64,000 bases of DNA from Gambelia wislizenii (taxonomy: Eukaryota; Chordata; Lepidosauria; Squamata; Crotaphytidae), in NCBI GenBank assembly GCA_030847615.1, contig JAUMIR010000005.1, positions 169,226,596-169,290,595 of the forward strand, read 5' to 3'. Below the pieces are notes generated by a model that ran no database searches, was not told the origin of the DNA, and saw only the letters and a program-made list of their open reading frames with translations. This document shows, piece after piece, positions 1 to 11,030 of the stretch. Every line of letters begins with the position of its first letter. The stretch's first letter is position 1. A program made the position numbers and the translations under genes.

Positions 1-244
1 TAGAAGTAGCTGATATCAGGGAAAAACCCTTATGTGATTTCTTCACATATAACTCAATTCAGTATCTTGCATTCACTTTTTCTTTGTTACTACTCTAATA
101 GCCCTTCCAGACAAGGCTATACCTTGTATGAACTGTTTGCACAGTGTGATATATTACTGTAAATCCAAATAATTAAATTCATACACAAGAGAAATTCTTA
201 GATGGAGATTCATGTTTTCCCATTCTGAGGAAGCTCTCCTTCAA

Positions 245-257
245 CAAGCCATGCCAG

Positions 258-303
<46 letters not shown>

Positions 304-327
304 GGCACGGCTTGTATATATGGCTAG

Positions 328-385
<58 letters not shown>

Positions 386-426
386 CACACTAAACATATA
401 GCTGGCATGGCTTGTATACATGGCTA

Positions 427-457
<31 letters not shown>
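245..457. repeat. TA/TG microsatellite with an inverted 27-bp minisatellite motif
   Basis: Three (TA)n runs (about 258-300, 328-354 and 428-457) and one (TG)n run (about 355-379) alternate with a short unit of the form tggcayggcttgtatayatggctag. The unit reads forward at about 303 and about 402. A partial copy reads in reverse complement at about 245-260 (caagccatgccagcta). The array can therefore fold into a long AT-rich hairpin or cruciform. The overlapping reading frames here are artefacts of the TA/TG repeat. Confidence 0.9.
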
Positions 458-458
<1 letters not shown>

Positions 459-512
459 TAAACTGAAACACAGTCATGTGGAGAAATGAGAGAATGGCAT
501 AAGCATTGCTGT

Positions 513-613
513 ATGTGTGTGATGGACATAGTCAGAAAGCGTGGGATGAGTCCTTCCTGAATCTTTGTTTGCAAAGAAAAGCCAGAGAGAGAGATGTGTG
601 TGATGGACATAGT
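513..613 (+). mobile_element. 61-bp 5'-truncated LINE 3' end with 20-bp target-site duplication
   Basis: The 20-mer atgtgtgtgatggacatagt occurs at 513-532 and again, perfectly, at 594-613. Between the copies, 533-593 holds 61 bp that match the 3' end of the LINE at 28690-29297 (both contain ggaatgagtccttcctgaat or a one-base variant, then tttgcaaagaaaa and an agagaga tail). This is the signature of a target-primed insertion that was truncated almost immediately. Confidence 0.8.
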
Positions 614-1119
614 ACACATTACCAATCTTCCTAGAACAGATTTTGTTGGTTCATTATGATTACGTGTGAGGATACACAGTGCCTGTAGTCAGCTTGAGAT
701 CCTGCCAGGATATTATGAGCCAGAAGTTGATAAGTTTTAACTCTCCATATGTTTTGGACTTCAGCTCCAAGAAGCTCCAGCCAGCAAATAGTTAGAGGTA
801 ACAACCTTAGCATGCCTATACTCAGCAATTGCTTGGTTGCATGTTTCGCTATGAATTTAGATGGAGCATTTATTCATGATAATCCCCGTTTATTAGTCTT
901 ATCCTTATCCTCTCTCTTCCTGCATCATTTAGTATGCAGTCAATCTGAGTTTGTTCATCCTCCATTTTGTATTCTTCAGTTTTCTCTCCTCCATACTTGT
1001 GTTAGCATGCCCTACTACCCCCTCCCTATCTCATAAGTGGAAATCTTGGACACTTTTGGGTGTCAAGTTGGTCAGGATGAACCAAAAAGAGTCAGGTGGA
1101 GGTTGCATTGACCTGGGAT
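614..1119. other. unannotated AT-rich stretch
   Basis: I see no repeat family, gene or RNA that I can name. Small frames on both strands lack domains and look like chance. Confidence 0.5.
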
Positions 1120-1760
1120 GTGTTAGAAATATTTTGGCAAAACAAGCCTATATTAGGATTGTGCAGAAGCCCCTTGGTAAACAAAGTCATTAAGGATGTA
1201 TGTGCTAATTCCTTCTTAGACACTTCAGCAATAAGTCATCCAACCAAACAATTAATTGACCTTTCCCAATGCCAATCCCTAGGAAATCTCACCTAGGAAC
1301 CCCCTCCTGTCCTGCATTGAAGGTTGTTGTAAATCAATCAGTTCCTATCTTCCAGCCATTAACACCATCAGTCAAGTTTCAGTTTCCTTTTTTTACCTGG
1401 TGGAAAAACCATCCAGGCTTTGTCCTAGTTAGAGTACCCCCTCAGGATATGAAGCAGGGTATAAATATTAGTCCTCCAACAATAGAAAGGTGTGCCACTG
1501 TGGATGAACTAGGCCACTCTCTTTCTTGGCATGCCTCTGGATCAGAACCTCCAGTGCCAGCCTCAGACTTCTGTCTGAGTACTTTGCTACTCGAAACTCT
1601 GTTTTTCAAGACTGGTAACTATTGCCCTATTGCCCTCTATTCACCCCCCCTTATTCCTCAATAGCCTTGTGTGGTTCTTAGGAATGTGTGTTGCATGTGT
1701 AAATGCATTTGGTGTTATTTCCAATAAAAATGCTTTATTTCATGTTAAACTGAAGTTCTC
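1120..1760 (+). mobile_element. possible solo LTR (weak)
   Basis: The segment has a TATA-like tataaatatt at about 1459 and an aataaaa polyadenylation-type signal at about 1722, followed by T-rich sequence. That spacing resembles the U3-R-U5 layout of a retroviral or Gypsy LTR. A TG start near 1120 is only a guess. I found no convincing terminal CA, no target duplication and no internal retroviral coding sequence. A 131-codon frame at 1269-1664 matches nothing I recognise. Confidence 0.2.
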
Positions 1761-2295
1761 TGCCATTAATACTGGTATACATAGGTGAAAAGATCCCATA
1801 GTTACCTGCCTCTCACAGCTTTCCATTTAAGCTAATAATTCCCCCAGATTGGCATCCCACATGGGATTCACCCCCTCCCACCTCTTAGGGTAACAGTTGA
1901 AAAGCACATTTTACAGAGCCTCTCACCATGAAATGTTATGACATCTTTAGTACTTTTTAGTAAACCTACTTCATACAATTTAGCCAAAAAAGACTAAGGC
2001 AGCTTTATTTTTGTGATAGACCCTATCTGGGGTTGTTGTGTAGGACTGGTTGTTGCTCACCTTCTGCTTCTGAGTACTGATTACTCTGCTTCTGAGATTC
2101 ACTACAATATCTCACATTCCCCAACATTATTGGGGTTGTGGTCCAAAGGTTCCTCACCCTTGATGTAAGATACGATTACATGAATTAGGAGGTGGATGAT
2201 CATGACAGGCAGAAGAAGAATCGGCACCTATATTCATCTCAAGATGGAGGTTCAGAGGCTATTGCTGATTCCTTGAATTATTTTTGAAAATGTAA
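1761..2295. other. unannotated stretch
   Basis: AT-rich single-copy-looking DNA with no recognisable gene or repeat. Confidence 0.4.
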
Positions 2296-2645
2296 TAATA
2301 ATAATAATAATAAAATTTATTTATACCCCGTCCCTCTGTTAAAACAATCGGGGTGGCTTACAAAAATTAAAATACAATACATATAAAAATCCCTAAACAC
2401 CCCCCACCCCCACCCTCCCCCATTAAAAAATATTAAACACATATAAATTAAAAGCAACTGTCTAAAATCACCTTTAAAAACAATAAATACAATAAATAGC
2501 CAGCGGACTAAAAGAAGCCAGGATCCCCTGAGGCCGGGATCTAATTAGGAAAGGCCTACCGAAAGAGATCCGTCTTTAGTGCTTTTTTAAAGCTACTCAG
2601 GCTTGTCATCTGACGGATCTCGTTCGGCAGGTACTTCTAAGGTGA
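2296..2645 (-). mobile_element. L2-like LINE 3' end with (ATT)n tail
   Basis: On the minus strand this reads as the C-terminal end and 3' UTR of an L2-like LINE. The (AAT)n run at 2296-2320 is the 3' tail. Next to it lies the reverse complement of the aagccaccccgattg motif, which also precedes the tail of the copy at 29372-30187. At 2555-2640 the minus strand encodes remnants of the same C-terminus (a DEIR...SFKKALKTDLFR-like run). It is truncated at its 5' end and not coding. Confidence 0.75.
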
Positions 2646-4370
2646 TCTGGATTTTTTCTGCTTTGGTGTCCATTTATCATATTTTGATTAATTTTGACAA
2701 TTTTCATGGGGGGTGTCACATCTAAACAACTCTGACCACATTCAAAATACTTTTAAATGAAATTGTCCTTTATACTTCTTAAAAGCTGTTTTAACTGCTG
2801 TTGTTAATAAGTGCTTTTTCCCATTACCTTCCCTCTTACAGCCACCTCACACCAACAATCTGCTCTAAAGGGTCCCCTCTGGATGTGTGGGATGTGCAGA
2901 TTTGGGGGATTGCAGAGCGATTCAAGGTGAAAGAGTGGAAGAGAAACCCCTGTTGTGTGAAGTGGAAATCTTCTTGCACAATATTGGATTAACCCAATAC
3001 ATTATTGTGGTTCTTTGTGGTATCTTACTATTTTCATTGATTGTATAGTCATCTTGATTTCTTTGTGAGGTAAGACAGTGTTTTAAAATGTTGCAAATAA
3101 ATAAATCAGATATGGGGAAGGTAAGGTATTCTACCTCACTATCTTAAGAGGCACAGATTAAAGAGTTTATTTCAAGGTGTCCGTCTGGTTTCCTGCCGCT
3201 GGCTCCTCCTGATCTGTGGACTCTTCTGAGCATTTGAGATGCATGTTCATACCATAAGGCAAATGCGGAACAGTATGCAAGAGGTCATTAAGAACATACA
3301 TGAAAGGATGAAGAACTCACTTGCCACTGTTCAAATGGAAACAGGTTTTTGTTTTTTTTTAATTCACAAGCATACATTTTGGAGAAGCTTGAGATAGTCT
3401 ATCAAATATTTATAACTGCATCGTTATGTTCAGTTCCTTGATTTTGTGGTTGTCTGAGGCTTTGAGCTATATGTCAGTTATATATCACAGCATCTTTATG
3501 AACCACAGAAGTTAAAACTGTATGGAAGGGGGGATTTATCTAAGAACACACCATCAGACGCACTTACCTAACAAAATATTAAGATATTCCAGGTAAGGAG
3601 GAAGATTTGACAAGTTGCCTTCACACCTCATATTTTCTACTAAACTCATATGATGTGTTTCCCCCATCTTTATTAAAATATAAGACTCCTTGTCTTTAAT
3701 ATCTACTGCAAAGGCATCTACAGATGACACAGTCCTTTCCGTGCTGGAAATAGCTGTATATATTGAATTTGGCAAGTGTAGATGGGTGTAAATTTTGATT
3801 CAGTTCAGTTTTAAAGAATTAACCAAAATTCAAAGTATTCTTCAAATTTGAGATGGACAGAACTTGAGAATATAAAAATGTGGCAGGAGAAAGCCATACT
3901 GACAGATATTTTCCAATTCCTAACCTTGTTCTCTTAATAATCCCTCCAAGTTTATTGGCAAAGGAAGATGTGATTTATAGCTATTAAAATTTTATGGATG
4001 GCACTGTGGGGATCTCTGCTCATATCCCATAGCCCACCTCTAGGACAAGCAAATGTGGGGTTTTCCACTGAGGCAATCACACCAGTGCCACCAGCTCTGA
4101 GGATTACTCTCAGGCAATTCCACCACTGTGGCCAAATATGGGAGTCTTTACTCTTCATCTACCAAATGTAAAGCTTTCCATTTGTTGTTGACTGCCAACA
4201 CTCAGGATTTTATCAGACAAGTCAAATATGGCATCATAAGGATGCCTAATGATCATGAAAAGATGCACATGCCAGATGACATTGCCCTTTCATGATCATG
4301 TAGTGTCAAAAAGCTGTACTTTTTTGTTGACAGGCCAAGCCATCAATAGCTCTCCTGTAGTGGTGTTAAT
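2646..4370. other. unannotated stretch; possible ancient LINE 3' end at about 2990-3110
   Basis: There is no recognisable gene. The part near 2990-3110 ends in tgcaaataaataaat after a tgattgtatagtcatcttga-type run, which resembles a decayed L2/CR1-like 3' end, but only weakly. The rest shows only short chance frames. Confidence 0.35.
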
Positions 4371-4632
4371 TTTTTTAGTTTAATTAAATTAGGTATTTAT
4401 ACTCCACTCTTCAGCCACAAAGGCTATCAGCACAGCTTACAAATTATTACGGAGTACCAATTTACATACCTACACTGCATTAAGCAGTTTCTAATGTGTA
4501 TTAGCTAATTGCCCCCATAAGCCGGGTACTCATTTTACCGACCTACAAAAGGATGGAAGGCTGAGTGAACCTTGAGCCCTCTGGAATCAAACTTGCAATA
4601 TGGTGACTTGTAGTACTGGCATTTAACCACTG
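4371..4632 (-). mobile_element. tRNA-derived squamate SINE (family shared with 14231-14482)
   Basis: The minus strand begins near 4632 with a tRNA-like head: ggtggagcagtggttaaat resembles a pol III A box, and gcaagtttgattcca resembles a B box about 45 bases later. The body (tcagccttccatcctt, then gtaaaatgagtaccc) and the tail (gtggctgaagagtggagtataaata) match the minus-strand copy at 14231-14482 and the plus-strand copy at about 11030-11250. The A/T-rich 3' tail lies at about 4371-4390. The exact family name is uncertain. Confidence 0.75.
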
Positions 4633-5776
4633 CTCCACCTTAACACTGGTTAAGGTAAGTCGTTCATGGTGGTTAAGGTAAGTGTGGTGGTAGTGGGTTC
4701 TTTTGCCAGCATAAAAATGAGACAGTTTTTACCTTTAATGCCCTTCCCAACTGTTTAAAATGACAGAATAAGACATGACTGCACATGCATGGTTCAAAGG
4801 TTTTGCCCAGTCTCCGCACAGAAGTCCTTCATGAAAAAGCAAAGGGAGCTGTGTGTGAATAGAATCTGCTGGTTTCAATGGAACTCATAGGTGGAGAGAA
4901 TGTTTAGACCCTCAGCAGTGAATTATCACACCGACAGCAAGAGATAGCATCCGGCCAACTGATGTGCTTCTCCATGATGGTCTGAAGCAGGCCCAGAACA
5001 AAACAAGACACTTCTTGTTGAGGGAAAGACAATGACCACCTGTGGCTCCCATGGCACTAGGAGGGTGGCCCAACTATCAGTTTAAATTTTAAATGATCTC
5101 TCCAGGGGCTGGACCCACTTTGGGACTAGGATTCAGCACCTCGGGGAGCTCCTTTAAAGTTCATTTAGAATTCAATCATTGCCTTACTGACATGGGACCC
5201 ACCATCTGCTACTTAGAACAAGACAGTGCAGCCCATCCCCCTTACAGAATGTTAATATATTTGTCATTGAATCATATTGTGGCACTGCCAATGCCTCAAA
5301 GTCCTCACTGAAGCAGAAACACAAGGTAAGCCATGTGGCCTCAAGAACATTTTTCTCCAACACCTTGCTGCCATTTCCTGCCTCCCATCATCTGCCACCT
5401 CAAGCAGGTGCCTCACTTTGCTGCATCTGAGAAATATCACATTGAGTAGTGATTAAGACAGTGGCAGCCATTGGTTCCACATCAGAGGTACCATCAAACC
5501 ACTCTGATTTTGAATTCATATCTTAAAGTCACTATCCAAGGTGCTGAACTTGCTTTGGGGATAGGGTTGAGCCTGGAGCTTCCAGCCAGAAATTACCAGC
5601 AAGAGCAGAGCTAGGGGAGAAAATGTTTTTGAACCTCAGCTCCCAAACTCCTGCTTTCAACATAACCATTGGTTTCTGGGAGCTGTAGTGCAAAAAAGTA
5701 ACCTTTCCAACATTTCTGATCTGGACATAAGCAAAAAGAAAAAAAATGGAAAAGAGCCCAAACTAGTAATAGCAGG
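4633..5776. other. unannotated stretch
   Basis: No gene or named repeat is seen. A short direct repeat of ggttaaggtaagt lies at about 4645 and 4668. A motif near 5660-5705 (ctgggagctgtagt, then aagtaacctttcc) recurs in part elsewhere in the window and is probably part of an old interspersed repeat. Confidence 0.35.
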
Positions 5777-5995
5777 AGCCCATTCACACTACAGAATTGT
5801 AGTTCTATTATTTCACTTTAACAGTCATGGTTATGTTCTATGGAATCCTGGAATTCACAATTTAGGGAGGGGCATTTAGAATTCCCAGTCAGAGTGTCCC
5901 AGTGTGTCACCAAACTACAAACCCAGGATTCCACAAGAACCATGGCAGTTAAAGTGGAATAGTATCATTTTAATTGTGTGTTGTGAATGGGCCTC
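5777..5995. mobile_element. palindromic MITE (family shared with 9977-10200)
   Basis: The ends are inverted repeats: gagcccattcacac at the left and gtgaatgggcctc at the right. Longer complementary arms run inward (ttctattatttcactttaac against gttaaagtggaatagtat). The centre carries aaactacaaacccaggattcc, the complement of the motif in the middle of the element at 9977-10200. No transposase is present and I found no clear target duplication. The arrangement resembles non-autonomous hAT-type elements common in iguanian lizards, but the superfamily is not proven. Confidence 0.65.
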
Positions 5996-6383
5996 ATGTA
6001 CACCAAATCAACTGAAATCATGCACAGAAACAAAAACAATTAGGTTCAAAATAGGTTCAGGCATAAAGTGAATACTAGAGCAGAAGAGAGATGTAAATTA
6101 ACATCTGTGTCATTAGTTAAATAAAGCAGTGTTTATATCTGAAGTAACTAAAAATGTCTACCCATACTCAAAGCAATGGTCTGGGATTTATTCAGAGAGC
6201 AAACTCTTGCTATGAAAGGTGGATAAGTGGATGAGGATGACAAACCACAATAAGCCAAGAAAAATGCAGAGGGGTGTGTGTGTGTGTCAGCGTGTATGAC
6301 TTTCCAGTACAGCATGTCATTTTTCTGGGCCTTTACATTTTATAGTAACTTGGTTGATTTAAGAAATGGGTAGCACAGCAGAG
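5996..6383. other. unannotated stretch with a short (TG)n run
   Basis: AT-rich DNA with a short gtgtgtgtgtg run near 6274. No gene or repeat is recognised. Confidence 0.4.
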
Positions 6384-6608
6384 AGTCAGTGTGGTGTAGT
6401 GGTTTGAGTGTTGGACCTAGGACCCTGGGAGACCAGGATTTGAATTCACCCTCAGCCATGGGTGACCTTGGGCAGGTCACACTCTCTCCACCTCAGAAGA
6501 AGGCAAGAGCAAACCCCCTCTGAAAAAATTCTCCCAAGAACACCCTGTGATAGGGTCGCCTTAGGGTCGCCATAAGTCAGAAATGACTTGAGGGCATACA
6601 ACAACAAT
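6384..6608 (+). mobile_element. Sauria-type SINE, full length
   Basis: A tRNA-derived head (agtcagtgtggtgtagtggt, then a B-box-like gatttgaattcac) is followed by a body (gtgaccttgggcaggtcac) and a BovB-like tail (gccataagtcagaaatgac, then acaacaacaa). This is the usual layout of the squamate SINE mobilised by RTE-BovB machinery. A second full-length copy is at 42939-43163. Clear flanking duplications were not found for this copy. Confidence 0.88.
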
Positions 6609-7365
6609 AGCAACAGCAACAGTCCCAGTGAGAATACTTACCAAGGTACCAAGAAAGGTATTACTTTATGCTTATGTTTTTTAAAATCTCAAGCCTGAAA
6701 TCATCTCTGCTTTTACTTTGGCTAGAAACATATATTAAAACTTTAAAGTACTGGATATCATCTGCTTAAAATTAGAGTGAGAAATAGAAACAAGAGTGTA
6801 AATTAGTTATTATCCTCAAAATAGAATTCTAACCACTGCCATCCCAAAAAACTGTACTTCAACAATCTGAAATTCACACTTCTATTATGGCCCAGGAGGC
6901 CAGAGCCAAATCATTATGCTGTTCTTTTAAGTCCTAAGCCAAGATTAGCTTTCCAGTTACCACTTACTCCAGGGTACTCCCAATTATTAAAAGGTCATTT
7001 ATTTTTTATATCATCTTAATAGCATATTGAACAATAGTGGAAACACACATTTTGGATGGAAATGGAAATGTGAATTTAAAAAAAAAGAGAAAATAAGCTG
7101 CTGGGGAAGATATTCTTCGAGAACTTCATAACCTTTTGCATGGGTGTATGATGAAGAAACAGTGGAAAATACCAGGGACATACAATCTACATGAGACTGC
7201 CCTTGAAAACTACTCAGAAACATGAATCATTATGGACAAAAAAAATGATTAGGATGAAGTACATCATGTGACCAAAAGATTATTCTATGAACTGGACTGG
7301 CTACCACTTCATTTCTGGGTATAATTCAAAGTGGTGGTTATTATTACCAGGGCAGTCTCAAGGTA
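6609..7365. other. unannotated stretch
   Basis: AT-rich sequence with no gene or repeat that I recognise. Confidence 0.4.
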
Positions 7366-7597
7366 GAGTGGGCCCTTGGTATCCACTGGGGTTTGGTTCC
7401 AGGACCCCCAGTGGATACCAGAATCCATGGATGCTCAAATCCCATTATATACAACAGCATAGTAAAATGGTATCCCTCATATAAATTGGCAAAATCAAGA
7501 TTTGCTTTTTGGATCTTTTGGGGAGAGGGGGAATATTTTCAAGCCATGGATGGTTGAATCCATGGATGCAGAATCCGTGGATATGGAGGGCCCACTG
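7366..7597 (-). mobile_element. pogo/Tigger-like MITE, copy 1
   Basis: Inverted termini gagtgggccc and gggcccactg are flanked by TA on both sides (7364-7365 and 7598-7599), the target duplication expected of Tc1/mariner-pogo elements. The interior reads tatccactggggtttggttc at one end and ttgaatccatggatgcagaa at the other, very like the ends of mammalian Tigger/MER2 elements. The length of about 232 bp leaves no room for a transposase. Related copies are at 13553-13780 and 42600-42835. Confidence 0.85.
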
Positions 7598-7599
7598 TA

Positions 7600-8807
7600 C
7601 ATTGCTACCTGGAGCAGAACAGCCAATGCCATCCCATTGCCACTCATCTAAGGCAAACCACATAGTATTCAAAACCAACCAAATCCTTTTGGCATGTGAG
7701 GTAGAAAATCCCACAAGTGCTTCTCCTCAAACACAAGTGCTTCTCCTGGTAGTAAAACAACAAATTAAATAGCTAATCATTTGCTGACCTTTTATGACAC
7801 ACCAGTTATTTCACTCTCCCTAATGGTAGGGCCTGGTCTCATCATTAAGTTTAAAGCTGTAAGAGGCCCTAAGTGATCAAGATACTTGAGGGGCTATCTC
7901 ATTCCATGAGGATCTTCTGAATTCTTGAACTGATATAGCCTCTATCAGCCAAGGTCTTTTGAGAAATAGCTAGTAGTAACTCATGAGAGGACACCTTTTC
8001 TCTGACAGGACCCCGTAGGTGGAATTTCCTGCTGCAAGAAATTACATTACTGGTATCCTCATCTTTGCTAGTATTCTTCTCGTGACTTTTGCTTTCCAGA
8101 AAATGTTTAACTATGTTGCTGTTTATGTTGGCTTGTTTTCTGCATTTCCTCTTTTACCATTTGGTTATTTTTATTTTTATGGGACTTACTTTATTATTTT
8201 AATTATTTGGATCATCGCTTCTGGCCTTCTCTACCACAGGCTTTAGCACTTGACTTAAAGCCCTTGACAGATAATCCCTGATGGATTGTGGTCCTCAACA
8301 AAAATATGATGCCTGCCTCTTCACTAAAATATCCAAAAAAGCCCACCCACTACCAACTAAAAGAGGTAGCTATTTAAAAAATGCAGAAAACTAAATGTTT
8401 TTTTAAAAAAATTAAAATACCTGGCAAAATTAAGAAAACTAATTCATCTGTTGGTGAATAGATTGCAATATTGGTGCCCAGTACAACTCTTTAGAGATGA
8501 CATTTGACAACCAAAGGCATCAATTGAAAAGCCCTCTATTTTGCATACTTTGTATACATTATATACTTCTCAGCAGTTGGGCCATCAAGGCGGGGCTTTG
8601 GGGCTGAAGCTTAGAGTCCCAAACAGCTATTTCAAGCTCCCCAAATAATTAACATGGAAAAACTGCATGCCCTGGAGGCTTATGTGGGCATGATTCTCCA
8701 TTTTAGGGCCAAATATTTTGGGGTGATGGGGATCTCAGGCATGTCCAGTGGGACTAGGGCCACCTTGAGGGCTTTGGTAGACTATATACAGTCCATAAGC
8801 CAAACAT
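7600..8807. other. unannotated stretch
   Basis: No named repeat is seen. A 75-codon hydrophobic frame at 8019-8246 comes from T-rich DNA and is most likely chance. Confidence 0.35.
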
Positions 8808-9037
8808 TTGTTGTTGTTCTTATGTACCCAAGTCTACTCTAACTTATGGCAGCCCTACAATAGAATATCTTGGCAAGATTAATTCAAGGAAGATTTGCTC
8901 TTGCCTTCCTCTTAGGCTGACAGAGTGTGACATACCAGGGTCGCCTAGTGGATTTCAATGGCTGAGCAGGGATTCAAAGCCTACTTTTGCTTTGAGTCCT
9001 AATCTAATACTTAAACCATTACACCACACTGGTTCTC
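8808..9037 (-). mobile_element. Sauria-type SINE, diverged
   Basis: Read on the minus strand, it has the tRNA-like head near 9037 (accagtgtggtgtaatggtt), the middle (ggcaagagcaaatcttcctt) and the tail near 8808 (aacaacaacaa). It is more diverged than the copies at 6384 and 42939. Confidence 0.75.
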
Positions 9038-9268
9038 TGCACACTGACACAACATTCCCATCTATAATCTAAAGGGAGGGCTCTATCAGACTATTAAATC
9101 CAAAATCTAAAATTACCCAAATTCACAACTGCAGTTCTGATAAGAAGATATTTGGGAAGACCTCCAGCAAAAGAACCCAAAGTAGCATTCTCAGCCCTTG
9201 TAATGATGGCAGCTCCCATCATCCTGCAAGTTCAGGTATCTGTAAGCTCAACATCAGGTACAAAAAGT

Positions 9269-9838
9269 GTTAACTCTGGGGTTAGTCAGGAGGAGCTCTG
9301 GAGGGAGATTACATCTCCAGAGTCAGGTCACAATGATGCAAAATCACGTGAGGCAGAACTGACCATTCAGCAATGCCAGAGGGATAATTTGAAAAAGGTA
9401 TAAATGCTACCTCATAGGCATGAGGTAGCTAGAAGAACAAAGAAGGCTCTGAGATGCACACAACATGTCTAAGAGACAGAGAGATAACAATGGCAGCCTG
9501 AGATGGATCCCCATCTCAGCTCAGAGATGAGCAAAGGACTTTGGAATGCTTCACAGTAATGTGAGTAAACTAGGAATGTCTAGCTAGATTGTGTTAGGAC
9601 ATTATGTTTATTTCTTACTTTGGCTGGATGTAACTGAATGCTTTTGCTATTCTATAACTTCTAAGATATATCTGGGGGATTGGAAGGTGCCTTCCTCCTG
9701 AAGAGATATGCCTATTAAGACTTGCTTGAATAAAATAAGCTTTTGCTTTCTTCTTTCATAGCTGAGGGTTCATGTGTTTTTGCTTGGTCATTCTATTCTC
9801 CCTGCTTCTGGATAGAAGGGAGGGATGGTAAACTCTAC
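9269..9838 (+). mobile_element. possible LTR of a Gypsy-type element
   Basis: A possible LTR begins tgttaactctgg and ends actctaca, which fits TG...CA ends. A TATA-like ggtataaatgc is at about 9400, and an aataaaataagc polyadenylation-type signal is at about 9731. Immediately after the putative end comes gtggcaatgagttccactgg, which resembles the tggcgacgag-type sequence that follows many Gypsy LTRs as a primer-binding region. No downstream gag or pol is visible, so this would be a partial element. The 5' boundary is uncertain. Confidence 0.35.
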
Positions 9839-9976
9839 AGTGGCAATGAGTTCCACTGGTTACCCCAGACTCTCAATGGACTGGCAAAATAACTCAGCAA
9901 GTGGTGGCGGCATACCTGGAGTAAGACATAGTTCTGAAGGGTTCCCAGGCTAGAGGAATTCTTAGATTGTATCTTA

Positions 9977-10200
9977 GGACTTTATCACATTACACTGTTA
10001 TAGTGCTATTATTCCATGTTAACTGATCTGGCTGCCTTCTGTGGAATTCTGGGGTTTGTAGTTTAGTGAAGCCTAAGAGCTCTCTGGCTGAGAAGGCTAA
10101 ATGCCCCTCCCTAAACTGCAAATCCCAGATTTCCACAGGAGGCAGCCAGAGCAGTTAAAGCAGAATAACACCACTATAACAGTGTAGTGTGATAATCTCC
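9977..10200. mobile_element. palindromic MITE with TTA flanks
   Basis: The arms are nearly complementary over about 45 bp (for example acactgttatagtg near the left end and cactataacagtgt near the right end). The centre holds ggggtttgtagtttagtg and a matching aaactgcaaatcccag. TTA flanks both ends (9974-9976 and 10201-10203). The same family occurs at 5777-5995. No coding sequence is present. Confidence 0.7.
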
Positions 10201-11030
10201 TTAGAAGGGACAGCTTTAAGAGTTCTCAGGTTAAAAGGACTCTTGACCTGTATTGCAACACAGGCAGCCTTACTTTGCAGGCATGTGCCAGGTGAGAGTA
10301 CACACTGGGGGCAGAGCTAGCCTTATCACATGGTGGTAGCATTTCTCCTGATAAAATTTCCTGCTTGAAGACATGCCACCCAGAGCTCCATCTCTGTCCT
10401 ACTTTTGATGAATCACAAGCAGTAGTACAGTGGTAAACTCTAAACTGTAGTCACTCATCATGACAATCCTATAGCCATGTTGTCAAGGACAGTCCAAAAA
10501 CTGAATTAATTCATACCAACAAACCAGTTCCAAAAGTTTTATTCTCCACCAGGAACAGGGATTTCTTTGTAAAGGTAATGAGTCTTGATTGACTGTTCAA
10601 GACTATGGGATCATCTACACAAGCCAAGATACGCTGGCTCCCTGGTGGCATATCCTGGCCGCAGATTTGAACCATTGTTTCCCCATTACCTCCATGGAAT
10701 AGAAGGAAGTCATCATTGGCCTTTTGCTGCAACCACCACCACTCACTGTCTCAGAAGACAGGAAAGGGGCCTGCAATATGTGACCAAGACCCCCTGCATG
10801 TGACCAACTTTGGTCACATGGTGCAGGACACCTTCCTGCCCTCAGGGAGACCCAGAGAAACCACAGCAGCAGTGATGGCTAGCCTGCTGGGACAGGCTCT
10901 GCGAACACATGAGGCCCTATCACCATTTTGCTGGTGGTAACAGAATAAACTGGGTATTTTTTTTAAAAAAATGTTCTATTGCCCCCCCCCCCAGTCTCAG
11001 CCTTGTATCTGCTCCAGGAAGGATGAGAAC
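10201..11030. other. unannotated stretch; possible diverged Harbinger-like MITE at about 10609-11045
   Basis: Near 10609 the sequence ggatcatctacac, and near 11036 the sequence gtgtagatct, form weak inverted ends. The interior near 10900-10980 has aggccctatcacc and a T/A-rich run, somewhat like the element at 45400-45959. Poly-C lies at 10981-10992. The evidence is too weak for a firm call. Confidence 0.3.

Noticed and set aside
1269..1664. 131-codon frame within the possible LTR
   Set aside because: No motif is recognised, and the region has promoter and polyadenylation-like signals that fit an LTR better than a gene.
8019..8246. 75-codon hydrophobic frame that looks like a small membrane protein
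   Set aside because: It arises from T-rich DNA, which naturally encodes F, L, I and V. I see no signal, promoter or splice context, and no related sequence.
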